A stretch of DNA of 64,000 bases from the NCBI GenBank assembly GCA_965247525.1, contig OZ252015.1, forward strand, positions 1,178,001-1,242,000, given 5' to 3'. The position numbers and the translations under genes were made by a program. The notes under the pieces were generated by a model. It saw only the letters and a list, made by a program, of their open reading frames with translations. It did no database searches and had not been told where the DNA came from. Shown piece by piece: positions 1-8,873 of the stretch. Each line of letters starts with the position of its first letter. Position 1 is the stretch's first letter. This DNA comes from JAZKID01 sp965247525 (GTDB lineage: Bacteria; Pseudomonadota; Alphaproteobacteria; Rhizobiales; UBA4765).

Positions 1-253
1 CGTCTGTCTCCGGTTTTTTCATCCGGTCCTGCGCGGTGATGACGTTCATCATATAGCCATTGGCTAAAAGCACCATCGTGCCGTTTGGCTGTTCGCCGTA
101 ATGGAATTTTTTGTCCTTTGTGTCTTCATCGACCATGTAAAAGCTTTTCAGTTTCCATGTGCCTTGAAGGTTGGCCGCAACAGTGGCGTCCTGCGCTTTT
201 GCTAAAACCGGCGCGAGCAAAAATGGAAGGGCGAGGAGAAGACGTCTGATCAT
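1..253 (-). CDS. Lipocalin-like exported protein (partial, C-terminus outside window)
   Basis: The reading frame begins at 253 and runs off the left edge, giving about 84 residues. Residues 1-21 form a signal peptide (MIRRLLLALPFLLAPVLAKAQ), so export to the periplasm is likely. The mature start contains LQGTWKLKSFYMVD followed by NGTMVLLANGYM, which resembles the first strands of lipocalin-like domain proteins (Lipocalin_5 type). The ATG lies 2 nt after the atpC stop codon, so it is probably translated from the atp transcript, an unusual place for such a gene. No ligand can be inferred. The family call rests on a short fragment. Confidence 0.55.
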   Translation of the reverse strand, partial: MIRRLLLALPFLLAPVLAKAQDATVAANLQGTWKLKSFYMVDEDTKDKKFHYGEQPNGTMVLLANGYMMNVITAQDRMKKPETD

Positions 254-255
254 GT

Positions 256-645
256 TTAATGCTCCAGTTGTTTCAGGGCTTCGATTTTAGATTGTGCATG
301 GCTGACCGCATGTGCAGATGCGCCATTGGCAATGACGGCCAGTGCCGCATCGATTTCGGAGCGAACGCGCTCTGGCGTCATTCCGTCAACGGATTCAATC
401 TCGCTTGCCAGAACAGTCAGGCTTTGCGGATTGGCCTCGGCAAAGCCACCCTGCACAAGGAAGCGTGTCTGGCCTGCGGAACCGTGAACGGTGAGAACGC
501 CGGGGCGTAATGTTGAGAGCACTGGCGCGTGTCCGGCAAGAACTTCAAAATCGCCTTCTGATCCCGGCACCTGAACCGAGATGACCTCGCCTGAAAACAT
601 TTGTTTTTCGGGCGAGACAAGTTCGAATGGAAAGAGGTTTGGCAT
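256..645 (-). CDS. atpC: F1Fo ATP synthase epsilon subunit
   Basis: This is the epsilon subunit of the F1 sector (129 residues, normal length), part of the central stalk that couples rotation to catalysis and can inhibit ATP hydrolysis. The N-terminal beta sandwich is clear: FELVSPEKQMFSGEV near residue 7, then GSEGDFEVLAGHAPVLSTLRPG at about 28-49. The C-terminal helical part (about 88-129) is Ala-rich and less conserved. It is the last F1 gene of the cluster, separated from atpD by a 131-nt spacer that carries a palindromic repeat. A lipocalin-like gene follows after 2 nt. Confidence 0.96.
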   Translation of the reverse strand: MPNLFPFELVSPEKQMFSGEVISVQVPGSEGDFEVLAGHAPVLSTLRPGVLTVHGSAGQTRFLVQGGFAEANPQSLTVLASEIESVDGMTPERVRSEIDAALAVIANGASAHAVSHAQSKIEALKQLEH

Positions 646-664
646 ATTTTATTTTCCTTGTTCA

Positions 665-769
665 ACCCCTCATCCGCCTCGCTTTGCTCGGCACCTTCTC
701 CCGCAAGGAGAGAAGGAAAGTTCACGCGCGTCCCCTCTCCCCTTGTGGGAGAGGGTTAGGGTGAGGGGT
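665..769. repeat. Extragenic palindromic repeat, copy 1 (atpD-atpC spacer)
   Basis: The left arm (CCCCTCATCCGCCTCGC, then CACCTTCTCCCGCAAGGAG) and the right arm (CCCCTCTCCCCTTGTGGGAG, then AGGGTTAGGGTGAGGGG) make an imperfect inverted repeat of about 105 bp. This type is widespread in bacterial genomes and yields the artefact peptide PHPNPLPQGERG when translated. It fills the atpD-atpC spacer. A second copy in the opposite orientation lies at 3890-3993. In the atp mRNA it would fold into a large stem, which could affect mRNA stability or the relative yield of epsilon. Confidence 0.85.
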
Positions 770-776
770 AATGAGT

Positions 777-2219
777 TTAGGCTGCCATCGCGGCAAGCTT
801 CTGGGCTTTTTCGACTGCTTCGTCGATATTGCCAACCATGTAGAAGGCCGCTTCCGGCAAATGATCGTATTTGCCTTCGACAAGACCTTCAAAGCCCTTG
901 ATCGTGTCTTCAAGCGCAACGAATTTGCCCGGCGTGTTTGTGAAAATTTCCGCGACAAAGAATGGCTGGCTGAGAAAACGCTCAATTTTACGGGCGCGCG
1001 CAACAGTGATTTTGTCTTCTTCCGACAATTCGTCCATGCCCAAAATGGCGATGATGTCCTGAAGCGATTTATAACGTTGCAGAATTTCCTGCACACGGCG
1101 CGCAATGTTGTAATGGCGCTCGCCAATGACGCGCGGCTCCAACATGCGCGATGTCGAATCGAGCGGATCAACCGCAGGATAAATCCCTTTTTCAGCAATG
1201 GAGCGCGACAACACGGTTGTCGCATCCAAGTGGGCAAAAGAGGCTGCTGGCGCAGGATCGGTCAAATCGTCGGCGGGCACGTAAATCGCCTGAACCGATG
1301 TGATCGACCCTTTTTGCGTTGTCGTAATGCGCTCCTGCAAGGCGCCCATATCGGTTGCCAAAGTTGGCTGATAGCCCACGGCGGACGGAATACGGCCAAG
1401 AAGCGCCGACACTTCGGAACCGGCCTGCGTAAAGCGGAAAATGTTATCGACGAAGAACAAAACGTCCTGTCCCTGATCGCGGAAATATTCCGCCTGCGTC
1501 AGGCCGGACAGCGCCACGCGTGAGCGCGCGCCCGGAGGCTCGTTCATCTGGCCATAGACAAGGGCGCATTTTGAACCTTTGCCGCCGCCCTTCTGGTTGA
1601 CGCCGGACTCGATAAATTCGTGGTAAAGGTCGTTGCCTTCGCGTGTGCGCTCGCCGACACCGGCAAACACGGAATAGCCGCCATGGGCTTTGGCGATGTT
1701 GTTGATCAGCTCTTGGATCAGAACTGTTTTGCCGACGCCGGCACCGCCGAACAGGCCGATTTTGCCGCCTTTTGCATAAGGTGCGAGAAGATCGACAACC
1801 TTGATGCCTGTCACGAGAATTTCAGCTTCCGTCGACTGGTCGACAAAGTTTGGCGCGGGCGCGTGGATCGGGCGGCGCTCGTCAAAAGACACAGGGCCTG
1901 CTTCATCAACGGGTTCGCCGATGACGTTCAAAATGCGGCCCAGCGTGCCTTCGCCAACCGGAACCATGATCGGAGAGCCTGTGTCTTTGACATCCTGACC
2001 GCGCACGAGACCTTCTGTTGAATCCATCGCGATTGTGCGCACGGCGTTTTCGCCAAGGTGCTGCGCGACTTCAAGCACAAGGCGGTTGCCTTGGTTATCG
2101 GTTTCCAGCGCGTTCAAAATGGCGGGCAGGCCGCCCTCAAAGTGAACGTCGACAACCGCGCCGATCACCTGTGAGACCTTGCCTTTTGAGGCGATGTTCG
2201 AATTTGCGTTCTGGGCCAT
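777..2219 (-). CDS. atpD: F1Fo ATP synthase beta subunit
   Basis: This is the catalytic beta subunit (480 residues, full length). The Walker A motif GGAGVGKT is at about 158-165, and GERTREGNDLYH at about 189-200 contains the catalytic glutamate. LFFVDNIFRFTQAGSEVSALLGR and the DDLTDPAP segment are typical of beta. The N-terminus (MAQNANSNIASKGKVSQVIG) leads straight into the beta-barrel domain. It lies in the minus-strand order atpH-A-G-(SIMPL gene)-D-C. The SIMPL-domain gene replaces the usual short atpG-atpD junction, which is odd because gamma and beta are nearly always adjacent. Confidence 0.99.
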   Translation of the reverse strand: MAQNANSNIASKGKVSQVIGAVVDVHFEGGLPAILNALETDNQGNRLVLEVAQHLGENAVRTIAMDSTEGLVRGQDVKDTGSPIMVPVGEGTLGRILNVIGEPVDEAGPVSFDERRPIHAPAPNFVDQSTEAEILVTGIKVVDLLAPYAKGGKIGLFGGAGVGKTVLIQELINNIAKAHGGYSVFAGVGERTREGNDLYHEFIESGVNQKGGGKGSKCALVYGQMNEPPGARSRVALSGLTQAEYFRDQGQDVLFFVDNIFRFTQAGSEVSALLGRIPSAVGYQPTLATDMGALQERITTTQKGSITSVQAIYVPADDLTDPAPAASFAHLDATTVLSRSIAEKGIYPAVDPLDSTSRMLEPRVIGERHYNIARRVQEILQRYKSLQDIIAILGMDELSEEDKITVARARKIERFLSQPFFVAEIFTNTPGKFVALEDTIKGFEGLVEGKYDHLPEAAFYMVGNIDEAVEKAQKLAAMAA

Positions 2220-2243
2220 TATGATTTTCCTTCGAAAAGAGAG

Positions 2244-2996
2244 TTATCGGTCGAGATAGTAGGTGAGCGTGACAACCACGCGAACTTTTTTGTCGATTGA
2301 GCTTGCGCGCTCGACATTGGTGCCTTCGCCATTGCCGTTATTGTCAGAAGGTGTATCGCGCGAATTGACAGAAAAATAGCCTTGGCTTGCCGACTGGATG
2401 GCGCCGACCTTGGAGCCTGCATCGCTTGCAAACTGCTCTGCCGCTGTGCGCGCGTTTTGGGTCGCGTCGCGAAGCATCGCAGCCTTGATGTCATTCAATT
2501 TGGTAAACTGATAATCGATGGCATTGCCCGACAGCACCACACCGCTGCTGATGAGATCGTTCAGGCCTGCCGATGCGGCCTCAATCGTGCTGACATTTAT
2601 GGAGCGCACCGTAATCGTGTCTTTGATAATATACCGCCCTGTCGTCACAGGCGTGGTGCGGTACTGGTCGGCAAGAAGATCGGTGACCGCAAATTTGCCG
2701 CCATTGATTTCTTCTTTTTGAAGGCCTTTTTTCAGCATCGTGTCGGTGACAAGTTTTTCTGTGGCGGATGCGCTGCGCGAGACATCGGCAAGGACATCGC
2801 CGGTTTGTGAAAAGCTGATTTGCCAGAGACCAAGATCTGCTTTCGCATCGCGCTCGGCAAAACCGCGCACCGTCACCGTGTTTGATGCAAACTTCGCCTT
2901 GTAAAGCGTTGTCGAGACAAAATAGCCCGCGCCAAGAAGACCGACGGAGATAAGACCGCCAGCAATCAAAGCTGCAAGGGATTTTTGTCCGTTCAT
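2244..2996 (-). CDS. SIMPL-domain (DUF541) periplasmic or membrane-anchored protein inside the atp operon
   Basis: The protein has 250 residues. An uncleaved N-terminal membrane anchor or signal spans about 8-30 (LAALIAGGLISVGLLGAGYFV). It is followed by the SIMPL/DUF541 pattern: VTVRGFAERDAKADLGLWQISF, a stretch of alternating helix and strand, and a C-terminal KKVRVVVTLTYYLD. Family members are envelope proteins of poorly known role (for example the oxidative-stress-linked YggE group). It starts 3 nt after the atpG stop and ends 24 nt before atpD, so it is surely co-transcribed with F1. Whether it assists the ATP synthase is unknown. I have not seen this insertion in a standard atp operon. 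Confidence 0.85.
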   Translation of the reverse strand: MNGQKSLAALIAGGLISVGLLGAGYFVSTTLYKAKFASNTVTVRGFAERDAKADLGLWQISFSQTGDVLADVSRSASATEKLVTDTMLKKGLQKEEINGGKFAVTDLLADQYRTTPVTTGRYIIKDTITVRSINVSTIEAASAGLNDLISSGVVLSGNAIDYQFTKLNDIKAAMLRDATQNARTAAEQFASDAGSKVGAIQSASQGYFSVNSRDTPSDNNGNGEGTNVERASSIDKKVRVVVTLTYYLDR

Positions 2997-2999
2997 GAT

Positions 3000-3872
3000 T
3001 TACAGAGCCTCGGCGCCGGAAACGATTTCGATCAGCTCTTTGGTAATCTGCGCCTGGCGTGTCTTGTTATAGACAAGCGTCAGATTGCGGATCATGTCAC
3101 CGGCATTGCGGGTGGCATTGTCCATGGCCGACATGCGCGCGCCCTGCTCGGACGCGGCGTTTTCGAGAAGCGCGCGGAAAATCTGCACCGCAATGTTGCG
3201 CGGCAAAAGATCGGCAAGAATTTCGCCTTCTTCCGGCTCATACTCATAAACGTAAGACTGCGTTGTTTCCTCTTCAGGAAACTCCGCCGGGATAACATTG
3301 ATCGCGGTCGGGATCTGGCTGATGACCGATTTAAAACGGGAATAGAACAAGGTGGCGACATCAAACGTGCCTGCATCAAATTCGGCAAGCACACGCTCGG
3401 CAATGGATTCGGCCGACGCAAATCCGATCTGCTTGAAGCCGCGAAGATCAATAACGTCAATAATTTTGTCTTTGAAATTGCGGCGCAAAACATCGAAGCC
3501 TTTTTTGCCGACACACAAAATTTTGACCTGCTTGCCCTGCGCCAGAAGTGCATTGGCACGGTCGCGGGCAAGGCGCGAGATGGAAGAGTTGAACCCGCCG
3601 CAAAGACCGCGCTCGGCAGTGCAGACGATAAGAAGATGTACCTGGTCGCGGCCATTGCCGGCGAGCAGGACAGGACCGCCTTTATTGTCCTTCATGCCTT
3701 TGGCCAGCGCGCCAAGAACACTCGACATGCGCGTTGCATAAGGGCGCGCGGCCTCAGCCGCCATCTGGGCACGGCGCAATTTTGCGGCCGCAACCATTTG
3801 CATGGCCTTGGTGATTTTCTGCGTTGCCTTGACGGAGGCAATGCGAAGGCGAAGGTCTTTGAGAGAGGCCAT
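3000..3872 (-). CDS. atpG: F1Fo ATP synthase gamma subunit
   Basis: This is the rotor subunit gamma (290 residues, normal length). The N-terminal coiled-coil helix (MASLKDLRLRIASVKATQKITKAM) and the C-terminal helix (ARMSAMDNATRNAGDMI, then LVYNKTRQAQITKELIEIVSGAEAL) are highly conserved and form the shaft inside the alpha3beta3 ring. CTAERGLCGGFNSSI at about 87-101 is another gamma hallmark. It lies downstream of atpA, separated by 130 nt that contain a palindromic repeat, and upstream of the SIMPL-domain gene. Confidence 0.99.
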   Translation of the reverse strand: MASLKDLRLRIASVKATQKITKAMQMVAAAKLRRAQMAAEAARPYATRMSSVLGALAKGMKDNKGGPVLLAGNGRDQVHLLIVCTAERGLCGGFNSSISRLARDRANALLAQGKQVKILCVGKKGFDVLRRNFKDKIIDVIDLRGFKQIGFASAESIAERVLAEFDAGTFDVATLFYSRFKSVISQIPTAINVIPAEFPEEETTQSYVYEYEPEEGEILADLLPRNIAVQIFRALLENAASEQGARMSAMDNATRNAGDMIRNLTLVYNKTRQAQITKELIEIVSGAEAL

Positions 3873-3889
3873 GATGTTGTCCTTAAAAA

Positions 3890-3993
3890 CCCCTCACCCT
3901 AACCTTCTCCCGCAAGGGGAGAGGGAACGCAGCCCCCAAATCCTTCGCCCCTTGCGGGAGAAGGTGCTGAGCGCAGCGAAGCGGATGAGGGGT
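3890..3993. repeat. Extragenic palindromic repeat, copy 2 (atpA-atpG spacer, inverted relative to copy 1)
   Basis: The left arm CCCCTCACCCTAACCTTCTC is the near-perfect reverse complement of the right arm of the element at 665-769. The right arm, ending in GCGAAGCGGATGAGGGG, matches the reverse complement of the left arm of that element. The two copies are therefore inverted and bracket atpG, the SIMPL gene and atpD. The element occupies almost the whole spacer and is transcribed as part of the operon. Confidence 0.85.
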
Positions 3994-4002
3994 CAAATTC
4001 AT

Positions 4003-5535
4003 TTACGCCGCGAAGTTTTTGGTAAAATCGACCAGCATTGTTTTCAGCTTTGCGCGCGTCTCGTCGCTCAATGCTTTTTTGGTGCGAATGTCGTCAAGAA
4101 TGGCCATGTCCTTGCCGCGCAAGGTCCGCAGCAATTCCTGCTCAAAGGCGCCAACTTTATTGACGGGCAGGTTGTCGAGGAAACCTTCCATGCCGGCAAA
4201 AATGACCGCAACCTGCTCTTCAACTTTGAGCGGCGAAAACTGCGGCTGTTTCAAAAGCTCGGTGAGGCGCGCGCCGCGGTTCAGCATTTTCTGCGTGACC
4301 GCATCCAAATCCGATCCGAATTGCGCAAAGGCCGCCATTTCGCGGTACTGCGCCAGCTCGCCCTTGATCGCACCAGCGACCTGTTTCATCGCCTTCACCT
4401 GCGCGGCGGAACCAACGCGGCTGACCGAAATACCAACGTTCACCGCCGGGCGGATACCTTGATAAAACAGGTTGGTTTCTAAAAAGATCTGGCCGTCCGT
4501 GATCGAGATCACGTTGGTTGGAATATAGGCCGACACGTCATTGGCCTGCGTCTCAATAATCGGCAGGGCTGTCAGTGAGCCGGAGCCATTGTCTTCATTG
4601 AGTTTTGCGGCGCGTTCAAGCAGGCGCGAATGCAGATAAAAAACGTCGCCGGGATAGGCCTCGCGGCCGGGAGGACGGCGAAGAAGAAGCGACATCTGGC
4701 GATAGGCCACAGCCTGTTTTGAAAGATCGTCATAAACCACAAGCGCGTGCATGCCATTGTCGCGGAAATATTCGCCCATCGTGCAACCTGCAAACGGCGC
4801 AAGATATTGAAGCGGGGCCGGATCGGACGCCGTTGCCGCAACAATAATGGAATACTCAAGAGCGCCCTGCTCTTCCAGCGTTTTGACGAATTGCGCGACG
4901 GTCGAACGCTTCTGACCGATCGCCACATAAACGCAATATAATTTCTGCGTTTCATCCGTTCCGGCATTCGCCGCTTTCTGGTTCAAAATCGCGTCAAGGC
5001 AAACGGCTGTCTTGCCTGTCTGGCGGTCACCGATAATCAATTCGCGCTGGCCACGGCCGATCGGGATCAGGGCATCGATGGCTTTAATGCCGGTCTGCAT
5101 CGGCTCATGCACGGATTTGCGTGGAATAATGCCCGGTGCCTTGACGTCAACGCGTGCGCGCTTTGTCGCTTCAATCGGGCCCTTGCCATCCAGCGGATTT
5201 CCAAGCGGATCAACAACGCGGCCAAGCAGGCCTTTCCCAACCGGAACGTCAACGATTGTGCCAGTGCGTTTGACCGTGTCGCCTTCTTTGATGTCGCGGT
5301 CGTTTCCGAAAATAACAACGCCGACATTGTCCGCTTCCAGGTTCAGCGCCATGCCGCGAATGCCGCCGGGAAACTCGACCATTTCGCCTGCCATGACCTC
5401 ATCAAGCCCGTGGATACGGGCGATACCGTCACCGACCGACAGAACGCTGCCGACCTGCGAGACTTCAGCTTCTTTGCCAAAACCTTTGATCTGTTCTTTC
5501 AGGATGTTTGAAATTTCTGCGGCGCGGAATTCCAT
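4003..5535 (-). CDS. atpA: F1Fo ATP synthase alpha subunit
   Basis: This is the non-catalytic nucleotide-binding alpha subunit (510 residues, full length). The N-terminus MEFRAAEISNILKEQI is the classic start. The Walker A motif GDRQTGKT is at about 169-176, and AGCTMGEYFRDNGMHALVVYDDLSKQA and VGSAAQVKAMKQVAG are typical alpha segments. It follows atpH with a 2-nt gap. After it comes a spacer with a palindromic repeat and then atpG. Nothing is missing or altered in the motifs I checked. Confidence 0.99.
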   Translation of the reverse strand: MEFRAAEISNILKEQIKGFGKEAEVSQVGSVLSVGDGIARIHGLDEVMAGEMVEFPGGIRGMALNLEADNVGVVIFGNDRDIKEGDTVKRTGTIVDVPVGKGLLGRVVDPLGNPLDGKGPIEATKRARVDVKAPGIIPRKSVHEPMQTGIKAIDALIPIGRGQRELIIGDRQTGKTAVCLDAILNQKAANAGTDETQKLYCVYVAIGQKRSTVAQFVKTLEEQGALEYSIIVAATASDPAPLQYLAPFAGCTMGEYFRDNGMHALVVYDDLSKQAVAYRQMSLLLRRPPGREAYPGDVFYLHSRLLERAAKLNEDNGSGSLTALPIIETQANDVSAYIPTNVISITDGQIFLETNLFYQGIRPAVNVGISVSRVGSAAQVKAMKQVAGAIKGELAQYREMAAFAQFGSDLDAVTQKMLNRGARLTELLKQPQFSPLKVEEQVAVIFAGMEGFLDNLPVNKVGAFEQELLRTLRGKDMAILDDIRTKKALSDETRAKLKTMLVDFTKNFAA

Positions 5536-5537
5536 GG

Positions 5538-6095
5538 CTATGCGTGTCCTCTCAGGGCGGTTTTCATATTTGCGAGTTTTGTTTTCAATGATGTGTCGAT
5601 CATGCGGCTGCCGAGCTGAACGATAAGGCCGCCGATCAAACCCTGATCGACGCGCTGGTTGAGCGTCACGTCCTTGCCGGTTGTGTCTTTTAAAGCGTCT
5701 TTGAGCGCTTTGACCTGCTGCTCTGATAATTTTTCTGCTGATGTGACATCGGCGCTAACAAGACCAGCCTGTTCATCTGCGAAGTTTTCAAACGCCGTAA
5801 TGGTCTGCGACAACAGCGACAGGCGGCGGTTTGTCGCCAGAAGCTTGACGAAATTTCCTGTCAGCTCCGACACTTTCATTGCGGACACAAGTGCGCCCAG
5901 CGCTTTCAACTGGTCTGCGGCAGCGATGACAGGCGATGCCGCCAATTCGCGCAGTTCGCGGCTCTCGGTCAGCGCGGTCTGCAACATGCCAAGCTCGGCA
6001 CGCACCTTGTCAGCGGCGCCCTGTTCGCTGGCGAGCTCAAACAATGAGCGGGCATAGCGGCTGGCAACGCCGGAAATCAGTTTCAGATGTGTCAA
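5538..6095 (-). CDS. atpH: F1Fo ATP synthase delta subunit
   Basis: This is the delta subunit (peripheral-stalk connector). From the chosen start it has 185 residues, close to the family norm. LISGVASRYARSLFELASEQG at the N-terminus and DVTLNQRVDQGLIGGLIVQLGSRMID near the C-terminus are diagnostic. The frame is open from a TTG at 6122. I prefer the TTG at 6095 because AAAGAGA precedes it as a plausible ribosome site and the protein then begins MTHLKLISGVA, whereas the upstream TTG has none. It is the first gene of the F1 cluster. F0 genes are not in this window, as usual for alphaproteobacteria. Confidence 0.95.
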   Translation of the reverse strand: MTHLKLISGVASRYARSLFELASEQGAADKVRAELGMLQTALTESRELRELAASPVIAAADQLKALGALVSAMKVSELTGNFVKLLATNRRLSLLSQTITAFENFADEQAGLVSADVTSAEKLSEQQVKALKDALKDTTGKDVTLNQRVDQGLIGGLIVQLGSRMIDTSLKTKLANMKTALRGHA

Positions 6096-6274
6096 ACGTC
6101 GTCTCTTTAGCTGGCTCTTCAAATTGCAGCATGGCCACGGCTTTTTTTAAGCGCGTGATGTGCACCTTGTTGATGATAATTGAAAAAGCGTCGCTTCAAC
6201 GCTTGTTTTCGCTCAACGGTTTAGCACGGTGATTTTAGCCGCGCAACACAGGAATGGCAGTGCTTTTTGAAAAA

Positions 6275-6637
6275 TTATTTTTGGTTTTTGTGCGGGCTGC
6301 CCTGCCATTTTTTCATCTGCTGGATTTCAATGTCCTGTGCCGCAATAATTTTTTTGGCGAGCCTGCGCATTTCAGGGTCATTTCCGTATTTCAGTTCGAT
6401 TTTTGCCATCTCGATCGCACCTTCATGATGGGGAACCATCATCATCGCAAAATCGCGGTCCGCATCACCCGACATGGGTTTGGCCATGTCCTGATGCATT
6501 TTTTTCATGGCATTCATCGACGCTGTTGTTGCGGCATTTGCACCCGGCTGATGCGCCATCATGCCATGGTTTTTTTCAGCCGCCATTGCGAGCGACGGCG
6601 CAAGCAAAAGGGTCAATGCAAACAGTGCCGTTTTCAT
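6275..6637 (-). CDS. DUF305-family exported Met/His-rich protein
   Basis: The protein has 120 residues. The signal peptide MKTALFALTLLLAPSLAMAA is followed by a His/Met-rich linker. DFAMMMVPHHEGAIEMA at about 63-78 is the hallmark of DUF305 (related to CopM-like periplasmic copper-binding proteins). The rest is helical: MRRLAKKIIAAQDIEIQQMKKW. I start at the ATG at 6637 because it gives a clean signal peptide and has GGAA upstream; an extended frame would overlap priA. It sits 13 nt after the priA stop on the same strand. Metal binding is an inference from the motif. Confidence 0.85.
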   Translation of the reverse strand: MKTALFALTLLLAPSLAMAAEKNHGMMAHQPGANAATTASMNAMKKMHQDMAKPMSGDADRDFAMMMVPHHEGAIEMAKIELKYGNDPEMRRLAKKIIAAQDIEIQQMKKWQGSPHKNQK

Positions 6638-6650
6638 CACGAGGTTCCAT

Positions 6651-8828
6651 TCATAAAAAAGTGTAGGGGTCGACATCGACCACGCATTTAAGGCGAGCTT
6701 TAGGCACTGGTGCCTGTTTTATCCAGCCGCGTAAATAGGCTTGAAGATCCGCGTCTTTCGCCGCCTTGACCAGCAAACGATAACGAAACCGCCCTTTTAA
6801 ACGCAATAATGGCGCTTCTGCGGGGCCAAGGACGCGAATGCCATCCTGCTTGGGCGCCAGCCTTGCCAGCGCACGGGCATAAGAAAACGCTGTTGACACA
6901 TCTTCATCGGAGACAATGACAGCGGCCAGCCTGCCTGACGGGGGAAGACCTGCGCTTTGGCGCTGATCGGCCTCCGCCTCGTAGAAAGCCTCCCAGTCGC
7001 CTTTGAGCAGGGCTTTGAGCACCGGGTGTTCGGGCGCGAGCGTTTGCACTAGCGCATGGCCAGCAACAGCGCCGCGCCCAGCACGGCCAATCACCTGATT
7101 GAGCACCTGAAATGTCCGCTCGCCTGCACGCGGATCGCCGCTGCCAAGTGAAAAATCGCCATCCACGACACCGACAAAGGTCAGACCCGGAAAGTTATGG
7201 CCTTTTGCAACCAGCTGGGTGCCGACAATGATATCGACCTGATGCGTCTCGATTTTTTCAATTTCAGCGTGCAGCTGCGCCAGCCCGCCGGTCTGGTCGC
7301 TGGAGAGCGTCATGACGCGCGCCTGCGGAAACAGTGTTTTGACATCTTCAGCCACGCGCTCGACACCGACCCCGACACTGACAAAACTGTCCGCTTTGCC
7401 GCAAGACGGGCAGGCATTGGGCATGCTCTGGCTAAAGCCGCAATGATGGCATTGAAGCCTGTTTTTATGTTTATGTTCAACCAGATAGGCGGCGCATTGC
7501 GGGCAGGTGACACGGTGGCCGCAGGCACGGCAAAGCGTCAAAGGCGCAAAGCCGCGCCTGTTTAAAAACAGCAGGCTTTGCTGCCCTGCATGAAACGTTG
7601 CCTCTAATTGCGCGCGCAATGGCGGTGACAGCCATTCACCGCTTTTCATTTTAAAGCTGCGCAAATCAACGCATTCAATGCGCGGCAGGGATTTTTGGCC
7701 AAACCGTTCCGCAAGCTCAAGGCGTTTGTACCGGCCGGAACGGGCATTTGCCCAGCTTTCAAGAGACGGCGTCGCGGACGCCAGAATAACAGGACATTGC
7801 TCGAATTTTGCCCGCGCCACTGCCATATCGCGGGCATGATACAGAACATTGTCTTCCTGCCGATAGGCGCTCTCATGCTCTTCGTCGACAACAATCACGC
7901 CGAGTTTGTGGAAGGGCAAAAACAGGCTGGAGCGCGCGCCAACCACGACGTTTGCAGCGCCTGACGCAATATGCCGCCAGGCTTCGGCCCGTTTTGCCAG
8001 TGAGATCTGGCTGTGCCAGATCACGGGCGGCGCGCCAAAACGCTGCTCGAAACGCGATAGAAACTGGGCTGTCAGGGCAATTTCAGGCACCATGACCAAA
8101 GCCTGCTGGCCTTGCTGCAACGCCTCTCGCACGGCCTCAAAATACACTTCAGTTTTACCCGAGCCGGTGGCGCCGCGCAGTAAAACAGGTTGAAACATTT
8201 TGTCTTTGATCAACCCACGCAATTGCTGTGCGGCCTCTTCCTGCGCCTGTGAAAGCCCGCCATGCGCCGCCAGCTGCAATGGCTGCGGCGGAGCGCTTGG
8301 AACGCTGACCTCTTCAAGAAGGCCCGCCTGACGCATGGCGGCCACCACTGCGGAACTGACGCCCGTTTCGCCTAAAATTTCAGCGCGCGTGCGGGCAAAC
8401 CCGTCCTGCAGCAGCATGGTAACGCGCTGGCGTTGTGGTGACTGCTTGTCAGGCACAGCGCCGCAAAGGCGCAGCTTTTTTTGCAAAAGCGGCTGGTGGC
8501 GAAGCTCGCCCTCGCGCAGTGCCAGTTTTAAAACCTGGCCGCGTGTACTGAGCGTAAATCTTGCCACCCAGTCAATAAAATCACGAAACGGTTGTTGAAA
8601 GCGGGGCGCATCAAGAATTTGAACAATCTTTTTGACGCGCTTGTCATCAATGCTCTGCGTCTCGCCCGTCCAGACGCAGCCAATAAGCGATTTTTTGCCA
8701 AGCGGAACTTCAACAAGGGTTCCGGACGGCAAAGCCGTGTCCGCCTGATAGGTCAGCAACTGGTCGAATTTAAGCGGCAGAAGCACAGAAACCAAGGGCA
8801 TGCCATTGGCATGGCTATTGCGGCGCAT
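6651..8828 (-). CDS. priA: Primosomal protein N' (replication restart helicase)
   Basis: This is the PriA superfamily 2 helicase (725 residues, normal length), which reloads the replisome at stalled forks. The Walker A motif GATGSGKT is at about 219-226, and the DEEH box (VVDEEHESAYRQ) is at about 313-316. Two zinc-binding clusters follow (CRACGHRVTCPQCAAYL and CHHCGFSQ, then CPSCG). GTQLVAKGHNFPGLTFVGVVD and IGRAGRG are motifs V and VI. It is transcribed away from the aldolase gene at 8874, and the 45-nt gap must hold both promoters. Confidence 0.98.
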   Translation of the reverse strand: MRRNSHANGMPLVSVLLPLKFDQLLTYQADTALPSGTLVEVPLGKKSLIGCVWTGETQSIDDKRVKKIVQILDAPRFQQPFRDFIDWVARFTLSTRGQVLKLALREGELRHQPLLQKKLRLCGAVPDKQSPQRQRVTMLLQDGFARTRAEILGETGVSSAVVAAMRQAGLLEEVSVPSAPPQPLQLAAHGGLSQAQEEAAQQLRGLIKDKMFQPVLLRGATGSGKTEVYFEAVREALQQGQQALVMVPEIALTAQFLSRFEQRFGAPPVIWHSQISLAKRAEAWRHIASGAANVVVGARSSLFLPFHKLGVIVVDEEHESAYRQEDNVLYHARDMAVARAKFEQCPVILASATPSLESWANARSGRYKRLELAERFGQKSLPRIECVDLRSFKMKSGEWLSPPLRAQLEATFHAGQQSLLFLNRRGFAPLTLCRACGHRVTCPQCAAYLVEHKHKNRLQCHHCGFSQSMPNACPSCGKADSFVSVGVGVERVAEDVKTLFPQARVMTLSSDQTGGLAQLHAEIEKIETHQVDIIVGTQLVAKGHNFPGLTFVGVVDGDFSLGSGDPRAGERTFQVLNQVIGRAGRGAVAGHALVQTLAPEHPVLKALLKGDWEAFYEAEADQRQSAGLPPSGRLAAVIVSDEDVSTAFSYARALARLAPKQDGIRVLGPAEAPLLRLKGRFRYRLLVKAAKDADLQAYLRGWIKQAPVPKARLKCVVDVDPYTFL

Positions 8829-8873
8829 AAAATCAAGCGGCTATGGTTTTTGCGAAAGAAAGAACGGGGCGCC

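Noticed and set aside
722..1237. Open frame with the peptide PHPNPLPQGERGRA
   Set aside because: This is the reverse-frame reading of atpD plus the palindromic repeat, which often gives such a peptide. Not a gene.
3802..4482. Plus-strand open frame across the atpA-atpG spacer
   Set aside because: It covers the repeat and the reverse of atpA and has no known similarity, while atpA on the minus strand is certain.
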